DNA of 54,438 nt from Candidatus Parcubacteria bacterium (GTDB taxonomy: Bacteria > Patescibacteriota > Minisyncoccia > Phycocordibacterales > Zambryskibacteraceae), in contig JAIFWO010000004.1 of NCBI GenBank assembly GCA_019661895.1, forward strand, positions 1-54,438. The letters run 5' to 3'. The translations under genes and the position numbers were made by a program. Positions 16,826 through 23,391 of the stretch are shown here, one piece after another. Below the pieces are notes generated by a model, which did not search any database, was not told where the DNA came from, and worked only from the letters and a program-made list of their open reading frames with translations. The stretch's first letter is position 1; every line of letters starts with the position of its first letter.

Positions 16826-18281
16826 CCTGGTCTTTGTCCTCCTCTGGAGCTTTGTAGGTGGAGTTTTCGTTTCCTCTTTAATAAAAGTATCTCCGATTAT
16901 AAGCATTTTGCTTTTGATCATTGCCGTAGGAGTGTTGGTAGTTGAAAGAATTAATTATGGAGAGGTCTCAAGAGGGATCCTACTTCTAGCTATCTTACTT
17001 GCCTCAGGCGCCTTCGGGTCGCTCCGGTATGCCATCAAAGATTTCCACGAACTCCAGACACCAAGTAGCGCTGGTGTCGTAGTGAGTGAGCCGGAACATC
17101 GAGACAATAGTACGCGCTTTATAATCAAGACAGATAATGGCGAGAAGATCTTGGTCAGCACTGATCGCCTGAGCGATATCGAGTATGGAGACAGGGTGGA
17201 AGTGGAGGGCAAATTAAAGGAGCCTGGAATCATTGTCGATGAAGTGAGCGGGAGAGAGTTTGATTATGGCAAATATTTATCCAAAGACGACATTTATTAC
17301 ACAACTTCACTTGCCAAGGTGCAGAAGATAGGCGAGAAGGCTGGTTCCTCTGTTATTTATTATCTCTTACGCATCAAGTCTTCATTCGTATCGAAGATCA
17401 AACAGATCCTTCCTGAGCCAGAGGCCTCTCTCTTGGCGGGCCTTGTCGTAGCGGGCAAGGGTGCGCTGCCTAGTAATATCTTGGATGACTTCAAGCGTGC
17501 GGGAGTGGTACACATCGTCGTGCTTTCCGGCTACAACATAACGATCATTGCCGAGTTCTTCCTCTTCCTCTTTGGCTTCCTCGGGACGCGGAGAGCGGCG
17601 CTGGCTTCGGCTATAGGCATTATTCTCTTTACCCTCATGACCGGCGCTACGGCTACGGTTGTCCGAGCGGCCATCATGGTGCTGGCTCTCCTGGTTGGCA
17701 AAATTATCAAGAGGCCATATGCCGCGGGGAGAGCCCTCCTTCTGACCGCTGCTCTTATGCTTGTTTGGAATCCGAAGTACTTAGTCTTCGATCCATCCTT
17801 CCAACTGAGCTTCTTAGCGATGCTGGCGCTTGTCTACATCGTACCAATCGTGGAGAATTATCTGCAGAAAATTCCAAAGAAGTTTGGCTTTCGCACCATT
17901 CTCGCCACGACTATCGCCACTCAAGTCACGGTGCTCCCGTTCCTGCTCTACTCTGTTGGTTCCGTCTCGCTCGTTTCCCTCTTTTCGAATATCTTGATCC
18001 TCTTCTTCGTGCCCTACACGATGCTTGTCGGCTTCGCGGCCACTTTAGTAGGCTTTGTATCTACTGCGCTCGCTTGGCCGCTTGCCTTCACCACCCACAT
18101 CCTCTTGGCGTGGATACTTAACGTAGCGCACTTCTTCGGTAACCTCTCGTGGGCGAGTGTCACAGTCTCCATGCCTGCCTGGGCGATGATCCTTTCGTAT
18201 ATCATCTTCGCCGTTATCGTCACTACGATATCTCTTAAGAAAAAAGCTCAAGACACCAGTCTGAGCTTTGCACGCGCGTAA
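16773..18281 (+). CDS. comEC: ComEC/Rec2 competence membrane channel, lacking the MBL domain
   Basis: A 502-residue polytopic membrane protein. It has an N-terminal DUF4131-like part (two helices, then the OB-like stretch SAGVVVSEPEH...VEVEGKL). The Competence domain begins near EASLLAGLVVAGKGALP and HIVVLSGYNITIIAEF and runs through about eight further hydrophobic segments to residue 485. Full-length ComEC carries a C-terminal metallo-beta-lactamase domain. Here it is absent and encoded separately at 19007. ComEC translocates single-stranded DNA during uptake. Start codons at 16773 and 16776 are both possible. Confidence 0.9.
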   Translation: MMERAINILSIWVSKRHSLVFVLLWSFVGGVFVSSLIKVSPIISILLLIIAVGVLVVERINYGEVSRGILLLAILLASGAFGSLRYAIKDFHELQTPSSAGVVVSEPEHRDNSTRFIIKTDNGEKILVSTDRLSDIEYGDRVEVEGKLKEPGIIVDEVSGREFDYGKYLSKDDIYYTTSLAKVQKIGEKAGSSVIYYLLRIKSSFVSKIKQILPEPEASLLAGLVVAGKGALPSNILDDFKRAGVVHIVVLSGYNITIIAEFFLFLFGFLGTRRAALASAIGIILFTLMTGATATVVRAAIMVLALLVGKIIKRPYAAGRALLLTAALMLVWNPKYLVFDPSFQLSFLAMLALVYIVPIVENYLQKIPKKFGFRTILATTIATQVTVLPFLLYSVGSVSLVSLFSNILILFFVPYTMLVGFAATLVGFVSTALAWPLAFTTHILLAWILNVAHFFGNLSWASVTVSMPAWAMILSYIIFAVIVTTISLKKKAQDTSLSFARA

Positions 18282-18367
18282 TACTTCTTGTTCCTTTCCA
18301 AAACAATGAGGTTTGGAATAAGGATGAAGACAACAAAGGCAAGATTGCTGCCAATTTGAGAGAGCAT
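18248..18367 (-). CDS. Possible small membrane protein (39 aa) downstream of sod
   Basis: A 39-residue reading frame with one hydrophobic helix (LAFVVFILIPNLIVL) followed by a basic tail (ERNKKYYARAKLR). It follows the superoxide dismutase stop by 28 bases on the same strand and overlaps the comEC 3' end antisense by 34 bases. GAGG lies a few bases before the ATG. The helix-plus-basic-tail layout is typical of small single-span proteins. It is short, so chance is not excluded. Confidence 0.4.
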   Translation of the reverse strand: MLSQIGSNLAFVVFILIPNLIVLERNKKYYARAKLRLVS

Positions 18368-18395
18368 GGCGCCTCGCGGTGAGAGAGTCTGCGAA

Positions 18396-18986
18396 CTAGA
18401 TTACCTTGTTAAGATTCTCCTCGCAAGTTTGCCAATTGAGATTCTGAAAGAAGGCGTCGACATATTTGCCCTTGCCTTGAGCACCTTGGTCGAGGATATA
18501 GGCATGCTCCCAGACGTCGATGGCAAGGATAATAGGGAGAGTGACAAAGTGGCCCACGTGTTGCTCGCCGGAGAAGCCGGTGAGGAATTGCCCGGACTTA
18601 GGATCGTAATAAAGGATAGCCCAGCCGGGGCCTCGCATGAGGGCAATATTTTTCATAAGTTTCTTAAGACCTTCGGGCGAAGTAAACTGGGCATTCACTC
18701 GCTTCAAAAATTCTCCGTCTTCTGAAGGCTCTTTAGCTCCACCCTCAAGGTGGGCGAAGTAGTATTCATGCAGTCGCATACCGCCAAACTCGAAGGAGAG
18801 TCTTCTTTGTAACTCTGCAAGCGTATGAGGATTCTCTTCCGACATGTGCTTCTGCATCTCGGCATTAATGGCATTGTAATTCTTGACGTATCCGGCATAG
18901 AGGCCCAGGTGTTCGGTCACCGTCTTCTCTGAGATGCCTTCCAAGGCGCCAAGACTAAACTTTTGTTCTATAAATGGTTGTATCAT
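18396..18986 (-). CDS. sod: Fe/Mn superoxide dismutase
   Basis: A 196-residue enzyme that dismutates superoxide. Metal ligands are recognisable as His26 (EHLGLYAGYVKNYN), His73 (GGMRLHEYYFAHL), and the Asp and His of DVWEHAY in the C-terminal part. Which metal is used cannot be decided by reading. The ATG lies 6 bases after TATAAT and has no SD sequence. The gene stands between the two halves of comEC on the opposite strand. Its -10 box overlaps that of the divergent comEC MBL gene. Confidence 0.93.
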   Translation of the reverse strand: MIQPFIEQKFSLGALEGISEKTVTEHLGLYAGYVKNYNAINAEMQKHMSEENPHTLAELQRRLSFEFGGMRLHEYYFAHLEGGAKEPSEDGEFLKRVNAQFTSPEGLKKLMKNIALMRGPGWAILYYDPKSGQFLTGFSGEQHVGHFVTLPIILAIDVWEHAYILDQGAQGKGKYVDAFFQNLNWQTCEENLNKVI

Positions 18987-18992
18987 AATCGC

Positions 18993-19000
18993 ATTATACT
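18993..19000. promoter_or_regulatory. Overlapping divergent -10 boxes, sod and comEC MBL gene
   Basis: TATAAT on the minus strand (18998-18993) and TATACT on the plus strand (18995-19000) overlap over 4 bases. Each ends 6 bases before its ATG (18986 and 19007). Confidence 0.65.
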
Positions 19001-19006
19001 ATATAG

Positions 19007-19882
19007 ATGACTTTCCTCCGCAAGCACTTAAGAGAAGTCGTTTTAGCAGTCCTGATTCTTGCAAATATCTATGTCTGGGTGTCTGTCTATGGACATAAAC
19101 CTTCCAAACTCTTACACGTATATTTTCTCGATATTGGCCAGGGCGACTCTATCCTCATCGACTCTCCCACGCACGGCCGAGTGCTTATAGACGGCGGGCC
19201 CAACGGCAGAGTCTTGTCTGAACTTGGGAAGATCCTACCCTTTGGCGACAGGCGCATCGATGTCATGATCGAGAGCCACCCCGATGCTGATCACATCTCT
19301 GGTTTAGTCGATGTAGTCAGAAGTTATAAGGTCGGGGCCTTCCTCGAGCCGGGAGTTAGCTCAGACAATCAAATTGACGATCTCTTGATCAAAGAAGTGA
19401 AGGCTAGGAATATCCCGGATATCTTGGCCAGAAGGGGAATGGCGGTCGACTTCAACGACGGAGCCCGGCTTCTCATCCTCTTCCCCAATCAAGACGTGAA
19501 TGCCTGGGAGACGAACGACGCCTCGATCGTAGCCAAGCTTGTGTATGGAGACAAAGCCTTCCTTCTCACCGGCGACTCGGCTAAGAAGACGGAGTACTTA
19601 CTTTTGAATTTAAATAAAAGTATCTTGAAAGCCGATGTCTTGAAGGCCGGTCATCATGGATCCAAGAATTCGACCTCGCTTATCTATGCTGAGGCGGTGG
19701 CACCGGAGTATGGAGTGATCTCGGCGGGCAAAGATAACAGATATGGCCACCCGACTCAAGAGGTCTTGGATATCTTACAAAAAGTTGGCGCCAAAGTGGT
19801 GGCTACGGAGAGTGCGGGAGGACTAACAGGCCTTGGCACAATTGAATTTGAGACAGACGGCACACGACTTATCCTCAAATAA
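19007..19882 (+). CDS. ComEC-type metallo-beta-lactamase domain protein
   Basis: A 291-residue protein with one N-terminal transmembrane helix (about residues 9-26) followed by the MBL domain normally found at the C-terminus of ComEC. It shows YFLDIGQGDSILI, LIDGGP, SHPDADHISGL (HxDxDH metal site), FLLTGDS and KAGHHGSKNSTS. In ComEC this domain is thought to degrade or process the non-transported DNA strand. Separate membrane and MBL genes 0.7 kb apart point to a split ComEC acting as two polypeptides. It has its own leaderless-type promoter. Confidence 0.9.
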   Translation: MTFLRKHLREVVLAVLILANIYVWVSVYGHKPSKLLHVYFLDIGQGDSILIDSPTHGRVLIDGGPNGRVLSELGKILPFGDRRIDVMIESHPDADHISGLVDVVRSYKVGAFLEPGVSSDNQIDDLLIKEVKARNIPDILARRGMAVDFNDGARLLILFPNQDVNAWETNDASIVAKLVYGDKAFLLTGDSAKKTEYLLLNLNKSILKADVLKAGHHGSKNSTSLIYAEAVAPEYGVISAGKDNRYGHPTQEVLDILQKVGAKVVATESAGGLTGLGTIEFETDGTRLILK

Positions 19883-19933
19883 AAACTACCGAGCTCTGGC
19901 ATATGTCTCATGCCATTCGCGGTAGCTTTTTTG
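19881..19933. terminator. Nested bidirectional terminator
   Basis: CTACCG/CGGTAG (19886-19891, 19920-19925) enclose a second stem TGGCAT/ATGCCA. TTTTTT follows on the plus strand and TTTTTAT on the minus strand. It serves the convergent genes at 19007 and 19886 and overlaps the last codons of the latter. Confidence 0.8.
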
Positions 19934-20281
19934 TAAATGCTCTGGCAGTGCCGAGTAGGGTACGTCGTGTTGGTCCGACATCAACCGGCCAGTTACTCGA
20001 GAACGTCTAATGACCCGTCCTCTAAAGCTGCCACCACTCTTGCCTTGCACGTAAACCTGAGGTATTCGCTCTTCAATGAAGGGTCTTGCGTCGCAGTTCC
20101 TTGAATCTCTCCTGAACTTCTCGATAAAGAGGATATAACCATACCACGCCTCTTGAGCACCAACCCGGATGAGCTCCTTCTGTTTGATATAGAAATATCG
20201 CAGAAAGAGGGAACCCATCCAGACGAGCGAGAGCAGGTCTAGAACGAAGAGTTCTTGCCACTTGGGGTGAATTGGATTCAT
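19886..20281 (-). CDS. Small membrane-anchored protein of unknown function
   Basis: A 131-residue protein with one probable transmembrane segment (about residues 10-28, LFVLDLLSLVWMGSLFLRYFY) followed by a basic, Arg-rich cytosolic part (RGRVIRRSRVTGRLM). The start at 20281 is chosen because GGAGA lies 5 bases upstream. A TATACA box stands further upstream without a clear -35. It follows rpmB on the same strand beyond a terminator, and its own stop codon sits in a bidirectional terminator. It belongs to the SD-bearing, self-terminated small genes of this window. No family recognised. Confidence 0.6.
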   Translation of the reverse strand: MNPIHPKWQELFVLDLLSLVWMGSLFLRYFYIKQKELIRVGAQEAWYGYILFIEKFRRDSRNCDARPFIEERIPQVYVQGKSGGSFRGRVIRRSRVTGRLMSDQHDVPYSALPEHLQKSYREWHETYARAR

Positions 20282-20321
20282 CACAGTCTCCAGTGAGTCT
20301 GCTTGTATAGTACTACAAATC

Positions 20322-20346
20322 AAAAAATCTGCCTGGTCAGACAGAT
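20322..20346 (-). terminator. Intrinsic terminator of rpmB
   Basis: ATCTGTC and GGCAGAT form an imperfect 7-bp stem followed on the minus strand by TTTTTT, directly downstream of rpmB. Confidence 0.7.
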
Positions 20347-20356
20347 GTGGAAACTT

Positions 20357-20599
20357 TTAGATGATTCCTGCTTTCTTCAAAACGCTATGAGCTCCCTTCT
20401 TATTGATAGTCTTGATGGCTTTGGTGGAGAGGGTGAGGGTAATGGTCTTCTTTAGTTCGGGCACGTAGATGCGCTTCTTCTGGAGGTTCGGGTACTTCCT
20501 CACCATACCGGTCGGGTTGAATTGGGTAGCACGAGTGCGGTTGGAGTAGCCTCCACCGATGATCGAGCCTTTTTTATTGACTGGGCATACGCGAGCCAT
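20357..20599 (-). CDS. rpmB: Ribosomal protein bL28
   Basis: An 80-residue protein with the bL28 signature MARVCPVNKKG, SNRTRATQFNPTG and PNLQKKRIYVPEL. Length is normal for the family. The gene stands alone, divergent from the site-2 protease gene, with an extended -10 box 9 bases before the ATG and a terminator behind it. Confidence 0.93.
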   Translation of the reverse strand: MARVCPVNKKGSIIGGGYSNRTRATQFNPTGMVRKYPNLQKKRIYVPELKKTITLTLSTKAIKTINKKGAHSVLKKAGII

Positions 20600-20608
20600 A
20601 GTGGCAGT

Positions 20609-20628
20609 ACTCTAACATCTGATATACT
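20609..20628. promoter_or_regulatory. Divergent -10 boxes for rpmB and the site-2 protease
   Basis: On the minus strand TGTTAGAGT ends 9 bases before the rpmB ATG (20599). On the plus strand TATACT (20623-20628) ends 8 bases before the ATG at 20637. Neither start has an SD sequence. Confidence 0.5.
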
Positions 20629-20636
20629 TTTCTGCA

Positions 20637-21242
20637 ATGCTCGAGTTTATCTTCCAAATCGCCGTCCTCATCATGTCGGTCGTCATCCACGAGGTCTCTC
20701 ACGGCTTCGTGGCCGACCTCTACGGCGACCCGACGGCGCGCCTTAAGGGGAGGCTGACCCTTAACCCTCTCAAGCACCTAGACATGGTGGGCTCGCTTCT
20801 TGTGCCAGCCGTGTCCTTCTTCCTTGGAGGATTTATCTTCGGCTGGGCCAAGCCCGTGCCTTATAATCCGTACAATCTTAATCCAGGCCGATGGCCCGAG
20901 ACAGCGGTGGCGGGGGCAGGGCCAGTCTCGAACTTGCTGGTAGCTTTCATCTTTTCTGCTCTCTTGCGGATAGGCATGGCGAGCGGCTGGTCAGAGGGTT
21001 TTATCCATATCACGGCGCTTGTGGTCTTTGTAAATATCCTTTTGGCCGTCTTTAATTTGATGCCCATTCCGCCTCTCGACGGCTCACGACTCCTCTTCGC
21101 TCTCTTCCCAGATAAGCTTTACCGCTTCCGTAATTTCTTCGAGCGATACGGATTTGTCCTCGTCTTCATCTTCTTCGTTTGGCAGTTTGTGGAGCCGGTA
21201 GTCGATGTTATCTACCGCATATTGACTGGTCTCCCCCTTTAG
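20637..21242 (+). CDS. Site-2 protease family (M50) membrane metalloprotease
   Basis: A 201-residue polytopic membrane protein. The zinc motif HEVSH (His18, Glu19, His22) lies in the first transmembrane helix and the third ligand Asp in NLMPIPPLDGSRLL near residues 138-150. This is the minimal YdiL/Rip-like architecture without PDZ or CBS domains. Such proteases cut membrane-embedded substrates such as anti-sigma factors or signal peptides. The substrate cannot be inferred here. It lies upstream of rpsL in the same direction. Confidence 0.9.
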   Translation: MLEFIFQIAVLIMSVVIHEVSHGFVADLYGDPTARLKGRLTLNPLKHLDMVGSLLVPAVSFFLGGFIFGWAKPVPYNPYNLNPGRWPETAVAGAGPVSNLLVAFIFSALLRIGMASGWSEGFIHITALVVFVNILLAVFNLMPIPPLDGSRLLFALFPDKLYRFRNFFERYGFVLVFIFFVWQFVEPVVDVIYRILTGLPL

Positions 21243-21244
21243 GC

Positions 21245-21250
21245 TAAAGT
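21245..21250 (+). promoter_or_regulatory. -10-like box TAAAGT before rpsL
   Basis: TAAAGT ends 8 bases before the GTG start of rpsL. It lies inside a small inverted repeat (GGCTA, TAGCC) directly after the upstream stop codon. Confidence 0.4.
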
Positions 21251-21258
21251 AGTAGCCT

Positions 21259-21675
21259 GTGTCAACCATCAATCAACTCGTTAAGCGCAAGCGCACCAAA
21301 TCAGCCAGGAAGTCCAAGGCCATTGCCTTGACGCGCGGCTTTAACTCGATCAAGAACCGACCCGTCTACTACGACGCGCCGTTTAAGCGCGGGGTCTGCA
21401 TCAAGGTAACTACCAAGACTCCGAAGAAGCCTAACTCCGCGGTTCGTAAGATCGCCCGCGTCCGTCTCACTAACGGCGCTGAGGTGACAGCCTACATCCC
21501 GGGGGAGGGTCACAATCTCCAAGAGCACTCAGTGGTTATGCTACGTGGTGGCCGCGTCAAGGACTTGGGCGTCCGTTACACTATCGTACGCGGCATCCTC
21601 GATGCCTCTGGTGTAGACAAGCGCCGCAAGGGCCGCTCCCAGTACGGCAATAAGCGCCCTAAGGCCGCTAAATAA
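21259..21675 (+). CDS. rpsL: Ribosomal protein uS12
   Basis: A 138-residue decoding-centre protein starting with [12 protein letters not shown] and the second loop [17 protein letters not shown] are clear. The loop normally reads RVKDLPGVRY; here the proline is missing (codons GAC TTG GGC GTC), a one-residue deletion beside the residue range known for streptomycin resistance and beta-methylthio-Asp modification. No SD sequence precedes the start. First gene of the str cluster, 8 bases before rpsG. Confidence 0.95.
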   Translation: MSTINQLVKRKRTKSARKSKAIALTRGFNSIKNRPVYYDAPFKRGVCIKVTTKTPKKPNSAVRKIARVRLTNGAEVTAYIPGEGHNLQEHSVVMLRGGRVKDLGVRYTIVRGILDASGVDKRRKGRSQYGNKRPKAAK

Positions 21676-21683
21676 TTATAGAT

Positions 21684-22154
21684 ATGCGAAGAAAACTTAA
21701 AGCCAAGCCAAAAATTGTTCCCGATACCCGCTACGACAGCGAGAGAGTCGCGAAGTTTATTAACTACGTCATGCTCGAAGGGAAGAAGACCACCGCTCGA
21801 GCCGTAGTCTACCGCGCCTTGGAAGAAATTAAGGAGAAGGCCAAGAACGACAATCCTCTGGAAGTCTTCGAAGCCGCTTTGAAGAATACCGGCCCCACTA
21901 TGGAGGTTAGATCACGCCGCGTCGGAGGTGCCAACTACCAGATCCCGCGCGAGGTCCGTCCAGAGCGACGTCAGTATCTTTCCATGAAGTGGATCGTCGA
22001 TGCTGCCAGAAGCGGGAAGGGTAAGCCCATGCATACGAAGCTTGCCGACGAGATCATCGCCGCCTCTAACAACGAAGGCGAGGCGGTGCGCAAGCGCGAC
22101 AATACACATAAAATGGCAGAAGCGAATAAAGCTTTCGCTCACTTCGCTTGGTAG
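21684..22154 (+). CDS. rpsG: Ribosomal protein uS7
   Basis: A 156-residue small-subunit protein of normal length that nucleates the 30S head. It shows the family signature [33 protein letters not shown] and [21 protein letters not shown]. The last ten codons and stop are repeated 83 bases further on with only synonymous differences (22205-22237). In other bacteria fusA follows directly; here two unrelated genes intervene. Confidence 0.96.
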   Translation: MRRKLKAKPKIVPDTRYDSERVAKFINYVMLEGKKTTARAVVYRALEEIKEKAKNDNPLEVFEAALKNTGPTMEVRSRRVGGANYQIPREVRPERRQYLSMKWIVDAARSGKGKPMHTKLADEIIAASNNEGEAVRKRDNTHKMAEANKAFAHFAW

Positions 22155-22237
22155 TAATGGCCGACCTGCCCGCCATCGCTGCGCTCAGGCGCTGGCAGGC
22201 GGGGGCCAACAAAGCTTTCGCTCACTTTGCGTGGTAA
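22122..22237 (+). repeat. Duplicated 3' end of rpsG with synonymous differences
   Basis: The last 33 bases of rpsG (22122-22154) recur at 22205-22237. The two copies differ at five positions, and every difference is synonymous or swaps the stop codon, so both encode [10 protein letters not shown]-stop. An ATG at 22157 opens a 26-codon frame ending in the second copy. The 50 bases between contain GC-rich inverted sequences (CCCGCC/GGCGGG, GCGC TCAG GCGC). Such a restored gene end resembles the scar of an integration at a gene 3' end or of recombination with a diverged rpsG. Confidence 0.75.
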
Positions 22238-22305
22238 ATCCACGCTGGTGGATTCATCCCTAGGCTCCGAGCCGAAGTGTGGATAAATTCAAATAATTTT
22301 ACACG

Positions 22306-22334
22306 AAAAATCCGGGGATAACCCGGTTTTCTCT
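22306..22334 (+). terminator. Probable intrinsic terminator after rpsG
   Basis: CCGGG and CCCGG (22312-22316, 22322-22326) with a short loop are followed by TTTTCTCTTTCTTTTT. A second small hairpin, ATCCAC/GTGGAT, lies at 22238-22253. Confidence 0.65.
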
Positions 22335-22343
22335 TTCTTTTTC

Positions 22344-22381
22344 ATACGTTATAATCTAGCTACCGCAACAATATAGCGTAT
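22344..22381 (+). repeat. 38-bp repeat with inverted arms, copy 1 (operator-like)
   Basis: Arms ATACGTTATA (22344-22353) and TATAGCGTAT (22372-22381) are inverted at 9 of 10 positions and separated by 18 bases. The -10 box TATAAT (22350-22355) lies in the left arm and the right arm touches the ATG at 22382. Copy 2 at 22969-23006 has the same layout and matches at 32 of 38 positions. Binding by the encoded regulator is a plausible use. Confidence 0.7.
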
Positions 22382-22948
22382 ATGGGAAAAATAGAGGAAA
22401 GAAATAAAACGAGAGTGAGGAGAAGGAATCTACAGCATGCCGTGCTCACAACGGTGCAGACTGCCGGGTTCTTGAGTGTAGGTCTTCTCGCGCCCAATGT
22501 CCTTGGTGCTATGAAGAAGCTCGGTCTCATCCCGAAGCCTCGTCAAAAGGAATACGTCACATCGTCCGCCGCGAAGCTTGCCAAGCGTGGACTTATTAAA
22601 TTTGAAAATGGCCATTATTGCCTGACCCATGTGGGCGAGAAGCTCCTGCATCGATGGGAGCTCGAGGATTACAAGCTCATTAAACATAAAAAGTGGGACA
22701 AGAAATGGCGTGTCATCATCTTCGACATTCCTGAGAAGCAGAGGAAGGTGAGAACTCGGATCACGCTTTTGTTCCATCGGGCAGGCATCTATCGCCTGCA
22801 AGACAGCGTTTGGGTCTATCCATATGACTGCGAAGACATTATCGGCTTGCTCAAGACCGATTTCGGAGTAGGGAAGTATCTCTTGTATATGATCGTTGAT
22901 GAAATTGAGAACGATAAACATCTGCGCGCCCACTTCGAGCTTTCCTAA
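22382..22948 (+). CDS. PaaX-like regulator with Cas2-like domain
   Basis: A 188-residue protein. Residues about 15-95 form a winged-helix-like region (LSVGLLAPNVLGAMKKLGLIP, SSAAKLAKRGLIKFENGHYCLT). Residues about 105-188 match the Cas2/PaaX C-terminal ferredoxin-like domain (WRVIIFDIPEKQRKVR, then VWVYPYDCEDI and YMIVDEIEND). Such proteins occur in Patescibacteria and are often labelled Cas2. No CRISPR array, Cas1 or other cas gene is present here, so a transcriptional regulator is more likely than spacer acquisition. It has no SD sequence, starts directly at the right arm of copy 1 of the 38-bp repeat, and is followed by copy 2 20 bases after its stop. It interrupts the rpsG-fusA order. Confidence 0.8.
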   Translation: MGKIEERNKTRVRRRNLQHAVLTTVQTAGFLSVGLLAPNVLGAMKKLGLIPKPRQKEYVTSSAAKLAKRGLIKFENGHYCLTHVGEKLLHRWELEDYKLIKHKKWDKKWRVIIFDIPEKQRKVRTRITLLFHRAGIYRLQDSVWVYPYDCEDIIGLLKTDFGVGKYLLYMIVDEIENDKHLRAHFELS

Positions 22949-22968
22949 TGCACATTGATTGTTTATCA

Positions 22969-23006
22969 ATACGTCATAATCTTGCGACCGCAATAATATA
23001 ACGTAG
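22969..23006 (+). repeat. 38-bp repeat with inverted arms, copy 2
   Basis: Arms ATACGTCATA (22969-22978) and TATAACGTAG (22997-23006) surround an 18-base spacer identical to copy 1 at 15 of 18 positions. With copy 1 it brackets the Cas2-like gene as a direct repeat. No sizeable gene follows it on the plus strand. Confidence 0.7.
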
Positions 23007-23022
23007 GTGGATATATGAAGAA

Positions 23023-23044
23023 GCCCCGAGTGTTAGCTCGGGGA
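23023..23044. terminator. Hairpin between convergent transcripts
   Basis: CCCCGAG and CTCGGGG form a 7-bp stem with a 6-base loop. T-richness is weak on both sides, but its place just after the zinc-ribbon gene stop fits termination on the minus strand. Confidence 0.5.
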
Positions 23045-23049
23045 TTTGC

Positions 23050-23298
23050 TCAAGAACGGAGATATAGTTCGTCGAACATTGGTTGAAGATGACGGTAAGA
23101 CACTTCTCTTCTGGTAATAGCCGCGTTGCAGTTATTACAGAGGCGGCGTTCATCGTATACATACTCGTATTCACGACGACCAATCTCTTCTCTCTGGACG
23201 CGGATCTCTCTGCAGCCGCAATCAGGGCATGAACGTCCGTACTTCAAGCAGGCTTTTCGGTATTGACGAGCCAGTGGCCTTGTTATAAAACGAAACAT
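23050..23298 (-). CDS. Small zinc-ribbon protein
   Basis: An 82-residue basic protein with two cysteine pairs: CPDCGC near residues 24-29 and CNNC near residues 54-57, about 30 residues apart, a classic zinc ribbon. Arg/Tyr-rich flanks suggest nucleic-acid binding, but no named family fits. A perfect AGGAGG lies 5 bases before the ATG and a -35/-10 promoter stands at 23326-23355. A hairpin follows the stop. It lies antisense between the Cas2-like gene and fusA, within the str cluster. Confidence 0.75.
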   Translation of the reverse strand: MFRFITRPLARQYRKACLKYGRSCPDCGCREIRVQREEIGRREYEYVYDERRLCNNCNAAITRREVSYRHLQPMFDELYLRS

Positions 23299-23325
23299 CG
23301 CATCCTCCTGAGGATTCTATTGCTT

Positions 23326-23355
23326 ATCTTAAACATTTGTTCTATTATCTTGCAA
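23326..23355 (-). promoter_or_regulatory. Promoter of the zinc-ribbon gene
   Basis: On the minus strand TTGCAA and TAAGAT are separated by 18 bases and are followed by an AGGAGG SD sequence. Confidence 0.6.
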
Positions 23356-23391
23356 GCAGTAACACCTGCCTTTTATTTTTCTAAACACTTT

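Noticed and set aside
22382-22948. CRISPR-Cas adaptation locus suggested by the Cas2-like domain
   Set aside because: No Cas1, no other cas gene and no array of regularly spaced repeats occur in the window; the two 38-bp repeats flank a gene and are not spacer-separated units. The N-terminal winged helix favours a PaaX-type regulator.
23015-23089. Tiny plus-strand frame after the second 38-bp repeat
   Set aside because: It is antisense to the zinc-ribbon gene, contains the terminator hairpin and has no protein-like features.
23263-23391. N-terminal extension of fusA by 43 codons
   Set aside because: The extension lies in the divergent promoter region and the normal EF-G N-terminus begins at 23392.
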